64,000 nucleotides of DNA, from contig NZ_JNLH01000001.1 in assembly GCF_000703005.1 (NCBI RefSeq), forward strand, positions 213,501-277,500, in the 5' to 3' direction. The stretch is from Pseudobutyrivibrio ruminis HUN009 (GTDB taxonomy: Bacteria; Bacillota; Clostridia; Lachnospirales; Lachnospiraceae). How positions within the stretch are numbered: position 1 is the first letter of the stretch; the number at the start of each line of letters is the position of its first letter. The position numbers and the translations under genes were made by a program. The notes below the pieces were generated by a model. It worked only from the letters and a program-made list of their open reading frames with translations. It was not told the origin of the DNA and ran no database searches. Below, piece after piece: positions 55,051-62,543 of the stretch.

Positions 55051-57792
55051 CTAATTTATAGCGTTTTCCATCAGCTTTTTCATTGATGCTGAATTCTTTA
55101 TAGTACCCAAAATATTAATAACGGCCTGTTGTAATTCTCCAAGTGCAAGATATGCACCTCTATCAATACCTTTATAGGTAATCAGTCTGCTTCCGTCATC
55201 CTGTGTTTTTATACTGCAGAGACCTTGCTTTTCAAGTGATAATACCTTTTCACTTATCTGAGCATCAGCAACGACTACTGTTGATACTTGCGCATCGCCA
55301 CTCTTGTCCAAAAGGAATGACCCCCATTTTTCGTATGTAATCATTGGCTCATTATAAACATAATTCTTGTTTACAACAGTTACATATCCATCTGCCTCAA
55401 ATGTAGGAGCTGTTTTAATCATTGCTTCAAGAATATGATCTGGATCGAAGCCAGGCATAATCAAATCACAACCTGCATGCAAATCATAAGCCTTTTCTGA
55501 TTTAGAAGCCCAATCTGAAAGTACCATTCCAGTAGAACCCCAGTCGCTTTTAATAATATCTGTATTCAATCCTCTTTGGGATGAAGCATAAAGTCCATTA
55601 ATCTTGTTACCAGAATTTAACAGACCTGCTGGTGCAGCTACCATTTGGCAAGCAGAAAATGGGCGAAGATAAAGTTCGCCAAAAGCCTGTCTTGATACAT
55701 TAATATTTACATCCGAAGTACCACTTTCCTGATTATAAGTGGCCACATTCTTCATAATGACATCTCGGCCTTCATATCTCTTAACGCCAATAACAAATCC
55801 CGCGCCAAGTATTCCTGCAAGGGAAGGGTCCTCAGAATAAAATTCATAGGCTCTATTTCTCATAGGATTTCTGTGAATATTAAGAGCTGGTGCAATACAA
55901 TAATCTATATTGTAGTATTCCATCTCCCTTCCATACACTCTACCCATACGAACCATTGCAGACATATCCCAGGTTTGGGCCATATTCATAGGCGAAGGAA
56001 AACATGTACATGCCACCCCTTCGATTCTTAAACCTGATGGCCCATCAGCAAATGTTACCCCTGGAATACCAAGTGTAGTTGCAAACTGTGATGTGGTTCT
56101 TGCGGATATTCCAAGCTTATTCTTTTCATGAATAATATCAAAATTGAAACGATTCTCGCTTTCTACTTTTGACTCGCCACATTCGCCAGCCACTATGCAG
56201 GCTAATACTTCCGGTGATAATGAAGAAACAAATTCCTCCATCGATACTTTATTTTTAATAACATCAAACAATGTTGTTGAGCCACACGGTTTGATATACT
56301 CCAGATTTTCATGAACTCTGGTAGGCATACTGTATGGATTCTCATTTACATAAGAAGCATACTTGCTACCTTCTGTAAGATAGGTTGTAACCTCCTGTTT
56401 TACCGGAACATATTTATTTTCTGAATTGTAATCGTCCCCTGATAATGAAGCTACCTTTATATAGCCTGTATCTTCCTCTGCTCTAGGAGATGGTGATAGG
56501 AATTTCAATTCCTTTGTAGGTTCCATTACATTCGTAACTCTTTTGATAATAGTCATTCTATCTAGAACAACCTTAGCACAAAGCTTTGTATCTCTTGAAT
56601 TTGAACCTAGTCTAAAGAGATAGTCTCCCTTTTCCATTACCCATGCAGTGCTTTCCTCATCAAATGAGCACAATTCCATTATTGGAATCTTTATTGTCAT
56701 TTCTTCAGATTCACCTGGTTTTAGCTTTCCAGTCTTGCCAAATCCTGAAAGAATCTGATATGGCTTTTCAATATTTCCCTGAGGCTGGCTGCAATACAAC
56801 TGAACAACCTGACGTCCTGCGCATTCGCCTGTATTGGTAACTTTTACACGCAATACAACAGCCATCCAGCTTGCTTCTAAGTATTCTAATTCCATATCAA
56901 AGGATGTGTAGCTTAGACCAAAGCCAAAAGGAAATAGAGGTGTCACATCAAATGCATCAAAATAACGGTATCCCACAAAGATACCCTCTTTATAATCGAT
57001 TTCATTTGATTTTGCCGATTTGTTTAAAACTGATGGGCTATAGCAAGTCGAATAATCCTTATACTTTTTAGCCCACGTTACAGTAAGGCGACCGCTTGGA
57101 TTAACTGCGCCCGTCAATACATCAGCTAATGAGTTGCCTGCTTCCATGCCAGGCACACCCATATAAATAATCGCCTTAATGCTTTTCATCCTTGCAACAG
57201 ATGAAAGCTCCAGCATTCCGGAATTAATAACTAAAATTACATTTTTGAAAGAGCTGGCAATCAATCCGATATTGCTAAGCTCCGTTTCTGTGAGTTGGTA
57301 TTGATTTTCACTACCTTCCTCGCCTTCACTTATAATTCCGTGTCGTACTACATATATACACGTATCAGTACCTAATATTGCTTCTGCCATATCTGCAACA
57401 GAAATAGGTACCTCTGGAGTGCAGCAACGTTTCCCCTCGAAGGCCAACCCCTTCTTCGCTACCTGCTTCTCCTTCTTGTCGTTAAGCTTTACCGCCTTTT
57501 CCATCTTACTCAGCCAGCTGTCGGTAGTTAACGTAAATCCGTTATTAAGCAAACCTTCTTTAACGTTTACAGTTGAATCCGTAAATACGTAGTTGAAGTA
57601 TAGACCACAAAAAATTGTGTCTACTGCACCTGCGCCAAACAACGCTACATTACCCTTATTCATTGGCAAAATTCCGCTGTTTTTTAGCAACACCATACCG
57701 TCTGCGCCTAATCCACGAACTACATCTCTGTGTTCAGGAAATTGCATTTTGCTGGTTTTAGAAAACACTCCCCTTAAACGTTTGATGTCCAT
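55051..57792 (-). CDS. GH3 beta-glucosidase-like enzyme, circularly permuted
   Basis: 913 residues in the reversed GH3 order: alpha/beta sandwich first (about 20-270, NPSGRLTVTWAKK), fibronectin-III-like domain (about 300-415, with FPFGFGLSYTSF leading in), then the TIM-barrel domain (about 520-830). The substrate-binding IAPALNIHRNP and the nucleophile in VLSDWAS are intact. Without a signal peptide it should act on imported oligosaccharides. It is larger than Butyrivibrio BglA (about 830 residues). It is probably a beta-glucosidase or beta-xylosidase. The promoter is shared with the divergent metF gap. Confidence 0.92.
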   Translation of the reverse strand: MDIKRLRGVFSKTSKMQFPEHRDVVRGLGADGMVLLKNSGILPMNKGNVALFGAGAVDTIFCGLYFNYVFTDSTVNVKEGLLNNGFTLTTDSWLSKMEKAVKLNDKKEKQVAKKGLAFEGKRCCTPEVPISVADMAEAILGTDTCIYVVRHGIISEGEEGSENQYQLTETELSNIGLIASSFKNVILVINSGMLELSSVARMKSIKAIIYMGVPGMEAGNSLADVLTGAVNPSGRLTVTWAKKYKDYSTCYSPSVLNKSAKSNEIDYKEGIFVGYRYFDAFDVTPLFPFGFGLSYTSFDMELEYLEASWMAVVLRVKVTNTGECAGRQVVQLYCSQPQGNIEKPYQILSGFGKTGKLKPGESEEMTIKIPIMELCSFDEESTAWVMEKGDYLFRLGSNSRDTKLCAKVVLDRMTIIKRVTNVMEPTKELKFLSPSPRAEEDTGYIKVASLSGDDYNSENKYVPVKQEVTTYLTEGSKYASYVNENPYSMPTRVHENLEYIKPCGSTTLFDVIKNKVSMEEFVSSLSPEVLACIVAGECGESKVESENRFNFDIIHEKNKLGISARTTSQFATTLGIPGVTFADGPSGLRIEGVACTCFPSPMNMAQTWDMSAMVRMGRVYGREMEYYNIDYCIAPALNIHRNPMRNRAYEFYSEDPSLAGILGAGFVIGVKRYEGRDVIMKNVATYNQESGTSDVNINVSRQAFGELYLRPFSACQMVAAPAGLLNSGNKINGLYASSQRGLNTDIIKSDWGSTGMVLSDWASKSEKAYDLHAGCDLIMPGFDPDHILEAMIKTAPTFEADGYVTVVNKNYVYNEPMITYEKWGSFLLDKSGDAQVSTVVVADAQISEKVLSLEKQGLCSIKTQDDGSRLITYKGIDRGAYLALGELQQAVINILGTIKNSASMKKLMENAIN

Positions 57793-57934
57793 AATGTAAT
57801 ACTCCCAAAATCAACAATTTTTTCCCTTATTATCCCCACAAAAAGCTTTTTTTTCGTTAGTGAATATGATACTATCTTTTTATTTAAAATATGTGTCTAA
57901 ATTGTTAACTTTGGCTAGTTTATAGGAGATTTTT

Positions 57935-58786
57935 ATGTTTAAAGATATGTTTGCTAATGATTCATCTCTATCTTTTGAAGTATTTCCTCCAAAGAAGGAC
58001 GATGAATTCGAAAATTGTTACAAGGTACTAGACTCACTTTCTGAATTAAAGCCAGATTTCATAAGCGTTACTTATGGTGCCGGTGGAAGCCGTTCAAAGA
58101 AGACTGTTGAAATAGCTTCTTATATTCAGAACGAATTACACACAGACGCTATGGCTCATATGACATGTGTCGGTTCTACTTCAGAAGACATTCTTGCAGT
58201 AACCCGTGACTTGGCGGCAGTAGGCGTTAACCATGTGCTTGCACTTCGCGGTGACAAGCCTCGCGACATGTCTGACGAACAGTTCAATCAACGTGTTTTT
58301 CCTCACGCTACCGATTTGATTCGTTTCTTAAACGAAAACACAAAGCTTGATATCTCCGCTTCCTGCTATCCTGAAAAGCATCCAGAAGCAATGTCTATGG
58401 ATTCTGATTTAGCATTCATGAAAATGAAGCAGGATATGGGAGCAAAGATGTTTATCTCCCAGCTATTTTTTGACAATGCAGATTTTTATCGCTTCAATGA
58501 GCGTGCAGACAAAGCTGGCATCACAGTTCCTATTGTAGCTGGAATCATGCCTATCACATCTGCAAAACAAATTGGATCTACCGTTACACTTGCAGGTTCG
58601 TCTGTACCAAAGAAATTAGCTGACATCTGTGCAAGATATGGAGAGTCACCAGATGACATGCGCAAGGCCGGAATCGAGTACGCTATTGACCAAATCAGAG
58701 ACCTTCGTAAATGCGGAGTAGGTCATATCCACATCTACTGTATGAACAAACCTAAGATGACTACAGAAATCTGTAAATCTATCTAA
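57935..58786 (+). CDS. metF: Methylenetetrahydrofolate reductase
   Basis: A 283-residue FAD-dependent TIM-barrel enzyme. SFEVFPPKKDDEF, SVTYGAGGSRS, HVLALRGDKP and FISQLFFDNADFY match MetF. It reduces 5,10-methylene-THF to 5-methyl-THF for methionine synthesis. There is no RnfC2/MetV partner gene, so it appears to be the stand-alone type. AGGAG precedes the ATG. Confidence 0.94.
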   Translation: MFKDMFANDSSLSFEVFPPKKDDEFENCYKVLDSLSELKPDFISVTYGAGGSRSKKTVEIASYIQNELHTDAMAHMTCVGSTSEDILAVTRDLAAVGVNHVLALRGDKPRDMSDEQFNQRVFPHATDLIRFLNENTKLDISASCYPEKHPEAMSMDSDLAFMKMKQDMGAKMFISQLFFDNADFYRFNERADKAGITVPIVAGIMPITSAKQIGSTVTLAGSSVPKKLADICARYGESPDDMRKAGIEYAIDQIRDLRKCGVGHIHIYCMNKPKMTTEICKSI

Positions 58787-58809
58787 ATACCAGATGTTCT
58801 AAATTTTAC

Positions 58810-58894
58810 GCATGTTACGCTAACAAGAATAGTATTACTCCGCTCAACTAAGAATGTTTCGCTTGAGTAACACTATACCTTGTTAGCTACATGC
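58810..58894. repeat. Foldback repeat, copy C, between metF and cysE
   Basis: Outer arms GCATGT/ACATGC, middle arms TAACAAG/CTTGTTA, inner arm AGTATTACTC pairing with GAGTAACACT, and a loop framed by CTCCGCTCA and CGCTTGAG. It is the same core as copies A and B with different, still complementary arms. Three short TTATTTATTAGATACATGC-like repeats follow (58889-58930). Confidence 0.82.
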
Positions 58895-58987
58895 TTATTT
58901 ATTAGATACATGCTTATTTATTAGATACATGCTATTGAATGTGATACAATAGATTTACTTATTTACGATACCACGGGGGTACTATTT

Positions 58988-59869
58988 ATGGATGGAAAAA
59001 AGATAGAGCAAGAAATGCTCGAAATTACAAAAGAGCTTATGAAGGATTACAAATCCGACAGAGCAATAGATAAACTTGATACATATCATCAGCCAAACAA
59101 AGACAGCATCATCGACATCACAATGAAGCTTCTTCGTGTTGTTTATCCTGGCTATTATCGTGATCACGTATACAAGGTCTACAACGTAGAAACCAACATC
59201 AACACTCTTATGGAGGATGTTGTTTACAATCTTAACAAGCAGATTTCACTTGTACTTTGCTACAACTCTATATTTGACGGTTGTGGTGATGAGATTTGCA
59301 CTACAAAGGCTGAGGAACTTTCATTAGCATTCCTTAAGAGAATTCCTCATGTTCGTGCACTTCTCGATACAGATTTGCAGGCTGCCTTCGACGGCGACCC
59401 TGCCGCTACAAGCATCGATGAAATCATCTTTGCTTACCCTGGCATTTTAGCAATAACAATCTATCGTCTTGCACACGAGCTATACTTACTTGGAGTGCCT
59501 ATCATTCCGCGTATCATGACTGAGTACGCTCACTCAAACACAGGTATCGACATTCACCCAGGCGCAACAATCGGTGAATACTTCTTCATCGACCACGGCA
59601 CCGGCATCGTAATCGGTGAAACAACAGTCATCGGCAACAACGTAAAAGTATACCAGGGCGTCACCCTTGGAGCCCTTTCAACTCGCGGTGGCCAATGCCT
59701 TCGCGGTGTCCGCAGACACCCAACCATCGAAGACAACGTAACCATCTACTCCAACGCATCAATCCTTGGAGGTGACACCGTAATCGGACACGACTCCATC
59801 ATCGGTGGCTCAACCTTCATAACCGAATCCGTACCACCCGAATCCCGCATCTACTACGACGTAAAGTAG
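58988..59869 (+). CDS. cysE: Serine O-acetyltransferase
   Basis: 293 residues: a helical N-terminal domain (about 1-185) and a left-handed beta helix (about 190-285) of hexapeptide repeats. DIHPGATIGEYFFIDHGTG carries the catalytic His pair, and GVTLGALSTRGG is the acetyl-CoA loop. It makes O-acetylserine for cysteine synthesis. The C-terminal third uses noticeably more C-ending codons than the rest, just before the giant foldback element. Confidence 0.93.
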   Translation: MDGKKIEQEMLEITKELMKDYKSDRAIDKLDTYHQPNKDSIIDITMKLLRVVYPGYYRDHVYKVYNVETNINTLMEDVVYNLNKQISLVLCYNSIFDGCGDEICTTKAEELSLAFLKRIPHVRALLDTDLQAAFDGDPAATSIDEIIFAYPGILAITIYRLAHELYLLGVPIIPRIMTEYAHSNTGIDIHPGATIGEYFFIDHGTGIVIGETTVIGNNVKVYQGVTLGALSTRGGQCLRGVRRHPTIEDNVTIYSNASILGGDTVIGHDSIIGGSTFITESVPPESRIYYDVK

Positions 59870-59892
59870 CGGCATCATCGGGGCATAATAAA

Positions 59893-60466
59893 TAGGGGAC
59901 ACCTCCCCTGCCCCTGGCCCGCGCTATGGAGCTATGGTGGTGTCATCGCATGAATATTATGTTTTTCTAAAGCACAAGGAGAGCATACTTTATTTGCAGG
60001 TGTCTTTTGCAGGTCTGTACATTTTGTCGATTTGTATTTCTAGATACGGACACACATATACTTAAGCTAGTATGGATTTCAAAAGTCATGGTTACCTTGG
60101 GTGATTTTGAAATGCGCTTAGAATAATAAAAACAGGTTTTGTAATATGTAAGCATGAGGCGCCATGGACGGCGCCGAGAGCCCGACAACGAAATGGACTG
60201 AGTTAAAGGGCGGTGCTTATATATACAAAACCTGTTTTTTAATTATTCTTAGCAAATGGAATATGAACCCAAGGAACCATAACTTTTGAAATCCATGTAG
60301 ATAACCTAAAGTGTCCGTACTAGAACATACAAATCGCCAAAAAGTTCATCCCGCAACAAGACACCTGCAGCATGCTCTCCTATTGTGCTAAGAAAAACTA
60401 TAATATTCGCGAAATCGACACCACCACAGCTCCATAGCGCGGGCCGGGGGCAGGGTAGGTGTCCCT
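59893..60466. repeat. Giant foldback element (574 nt) with two-hairpin tip
   Basis: One continuous imperfect inverted repeat spans the gap between convergent cysE and uppP. From the outer ends (GGGGACACCTCCCCTGCCCC with its near-perfect complement) to the tip, about 240 bases per arm pair with scattered mismatches and small bulges. The GC-rich outer part includes a 14-base match GCCCGCGCTATGGA. At the tip a CAGGTTTTGTA/TACAAAACCTG stem encloses P2 (GGCGCC/GGCGCC, 60158-60175) and P3 (GCCC/GGGC, 60180-60211) with GAAA six bases into P3, then GGTGC. No credible ORF. The right end stops four bases short of the uppP stop codon. Confidence 0.92.
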
Positions 60467-60470
60467 ACAT

Positions 60471-61325
60471 CTAGATTACCCCGATGATGCCGCATGCTAG
60501 TACAATGAGGCCTAGCGCGATTCGGTACCATCCGAAGACTTTGAAGTCGTGCTTCTTGATGTAATCCATGAGGAATTTGATTACGAACATGGATACGACG
60601 AAGGCCACTACCATGCCTACGATGAGGATTGCTGCTTCCATTGCTGTGAAGCTGAGGCCAAACTTTAGGATTTTGAGAAGGCTGGCGCCAAGCATTACAG
60701 GTATTGCGAGATAGAATGTGTACTCTGCGGCTGTAGTTCTGGCAACACCGATCAAAAGAGCGCCTACGATTGTGGCACCTGAACGAGATGTACCAGGGAA
60801 AATAGCGGCGATGAGCTGGAACATACCAATTAAGAATGCTGTGGTGTATGTGATGTCTGCTACGGCATTAATTTTGGCTGTGTGACCAGCTTTTTTGTTT
60901 TCTACCAATATAAATGCTACACCAAAGATGATAAGCATGATTGCTACTGTAGTGTAGTTGTAGAAAAGTTCTTCGAATAAATCGTCCCATAAAACTCCAA
61001 CGATTGCAGCTGGAACACATGATACTAAAATGTGGAACCAAAGAACGAAAATGTCTTTTTTGATCCATGCTCCAATTCCGCTTTCTGAAAGTGGTGCATT
61101 GTTGTTTTTCTTGCCAAATGGCCAAATGCTATTCCAGAAAATCAATACTACTGCAAGGATTGCACCAAGCTGAATTACCACCTGGAACATGCTGTAAAAC
61201 TCTTCTGATACGTTGAGTTTTACTATTTCATCTAAAAGAATCATGTGGCCAGTGCTACTGATTGGTAGCCATTCTGTGATTCCTTCAACTATACCGAATA
61301 ATATGGCTTTTAAAATTTCTATCAT
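60471..61325 (-). CDS. uppP: Undecaprenyl-diphosphate phosphatase
   Basis: 284 residues with about eight membrane helices. EGITEWLPISSTGHM and PGTSRSGATI are the paired catalytic motifs of the BacA/UppP family. It recycles the lipid carrier for cell-wall synthesis and can give bacitracin resistance. Two ATGs lie in tandem (61328 and 61325); GGAGG is three and six bases away respectively, so I prefer 61325. Confidence 0.95.
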   Translation of the reverse strand: MIEILKAILFGIVEGITEWLPISSTGHMILLDEIVKLNVSEEFYSMFQVVIQLGAILAVVLIFWNSIWPFGKKNNNAPLSESGIGAWIKKDIFVLWFHILVSCVPAAIVGVLWDDLFEELFYNYTTVAIMLIIFGVAFILVENKKAGHTAKINAVADITYTTAFLIGMFQLIAAIFPGTSRSGATIVGALLIGVARTTAAEYTFYLAIPVMLGASLLKILKFGLSFTAMEAAILIVGMVVAFVVSMFVIKFLMDYIKKHDFKVFGWYRIALGLIVLACGIIGVI

Positions 61326-61346
61326 CATTATCCTCCATTAATTAAA

Positions 61347-61374
61347 AAGAACTGCTGCATACACAGCAGTTCTC
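61347..61374 (-). terminator. Terminator of the alarmone synthetase gene
   Basis: GAACTGCTG and CAGCAGTTC form a perfect 9-bp stem with a 6-nt loop, followed on the minus strand by five T residues; uppP starts just after it. Confidence 0.92.
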
Positions 61375-61385
61375 ATTATATACTT

Positions 61386-62078
61386 TTATATATTTTCCTT
61401 CCAGTTGTTCTTGAGGAGTCGCTCTTCTCGTTTCTTTTCTTCCTCTTCCAGCTTTGTCTGCATGATTGCGTTGTTAAGCTGAAGCATCTTGGTATCCATC
61501 ATTGAAACGATTTCAGAACACTCACGAAGGTCACGGCTGATGTACTCAGGAGCATTGCCTTCGAACTTGTAGTAAATCTTGTGCTCCAAGCTTGCCCAGA
61601 AGTCCATGCCGATTGTACGAATCTGGATTTCTACCTTTGTATCAACTGTCTTGTCTGACAGGTAGATAGGAATTGTAACAAGCATATGATAGCTCTTGTA
61701 GCCAGATTCCTTTGGATTCTTGATGTAGTCCTTTATGGAAACAACTGTAACATCTGTCTGTCGACCAATCATTTCTGCAATCTGATAAATATCAGATGTA
61801 AAGGAACAAACTATTCTTACGCCTGCAATATCGTTACAGTGTTCAATCATGTTTGGAATGGAAATTTCATATCCATTCTTTTTTAATTTCTTAACGATAC
61901 TCTCTGGTGTTTTTACTCTTGTTTTAATGTATTCAATTGGATTATATTGATGTACCTGCTGAAATTCGTCGTTTAGAATTTCTACCTTAGTACGAAACTT
62001 TTTAATGGCTGACTCATATAGCAGCATAACGGTGTTCCAAGAATTCACTCCATCATCTGGAAACATACCTAAATCCAC
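61386..62078 (-). CDS. Small alarmone synthetase (RelQ-like GTP pyrophosphokinase)
   Basis: 230 residues holding only the RelA/SpoT synthetase domain, with no HD hydrolase, TGS or ACT domains. GYKSYHMLVTIP and VEIQIRTIGMDFWASLEHKIYYK are the pyrophosphate-donor and acceptor-site motifs. A charged C-terminal helix of about 35 residues resembles RelQ. It makes (p)ppGpp from GTP or GDP in response to cell-wall or other stress. A RelP identity cannot be excluded. Confidence 0.9.
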   Translation of the reverse strand: MDLGMFPDDGVNSWNTVMLLYESAIKKFRTKVEILNDEFQQVHQYNPIEYIKTRVKTPESIVKKLKKNGYEISIPNMIEHCNDIAGVRIVCSFTSDIYQIAEMIGRQTDVTVVSIKDYIKNPKESGYKSYHMLVTIPIYLSDKTVDTKVEIQIRTIGMDFWASLEHKIYYKFEGNAPEYISRDLRECSEIVSMMDTKMLQLNNAIMQTKLEEEEKKREERLLKNNWKENI

Positions 62079-62176
62079 AATGAATCACCTCCCCGTTTTT
62101 ATTCCATGTATATAATAGCATATTTTTACAAATAAATTATTAACAGTTTCTTAAATTACCGATTGAAAAGAGTAAT

Positions 62177-62440
62177 TTAGTCTTCTTCTAATACATGAAT
62201 TTCCAAATAATCAAATGGAATTTCGTCTACAAAATTATCCTGTGTAAAACGGGCTTTTCCATGACGTTTAAATTCTCTGATTGTGGAATCTAGCCACACT
62301 GGCTTACTTGTATCAAATTCGTAGCTGGCCTTATCAACTGCTGCAAAGATCTTGTGAGTACGTGTCTCTTCTGAGTCATCCTCCACAACAAAATCTTTCA
62401 ACATGTGATTGTCTTTCCACGACTTAAACCAAATTCGCAT
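62177..62440 (-). CDS. Conserved small hypothetical protein
   Basis: 87 residues, soluble and acidic, no signal peptide. The N-terminus reads MRIWFKSWKDNHMLKDFVV and the C-terminus EIPFDYLEIHVLEED. I do not know a function, but the composition looks like a genuine conserved Lachnospiraceae small protein, and GGAG just before the ATG supports it. It is 98 bases upstream of the alarmone synthetase gene. Confidence 0.72.
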   Translation of the reverse strand: MRIWFKSWKDNHMLKDFVVEDDSEETRTHKIFAAVDKASYEFDTSKPVWLDSTIREFKRHGKARFTQDNFVDEIPFDYLEIHVLEED

Positions 62441-62477
62441 TTATTATTCTCCTACTATCTTGAAGTTTATTGCAAAC

Positions 62478-62508
62478 AAAAGGACCAATAACCATTGGTC
62501 CTTTTGAG
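62478..62508. terminator. Terminator between the GH43 gene and the small hypothetical gene
   Basis: AAAGGACCAAT and ATTGGTCCTTT form an 11-bp stem with A and T runs on either side. It would end GH43 transcription on the minus strand. Confidence 0.88.
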
Positions 62509-62543
62509 TATATAAAAAATATTTTCTTTAGGCAAACAATAAA

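Noticed and set aside
59967..60188. 73-residue ORF in the giant foldback
   Set aside because: It lies entirely in a long inverted repeat, has no ribosome binding site, and its composition looks random.
59893..60466. Group II intron, retron or IS-derived element
   Set aside because: No reverse transcriptase, transposase, domain V-like motif or clear target-site duplication is seen at either giant foldback.
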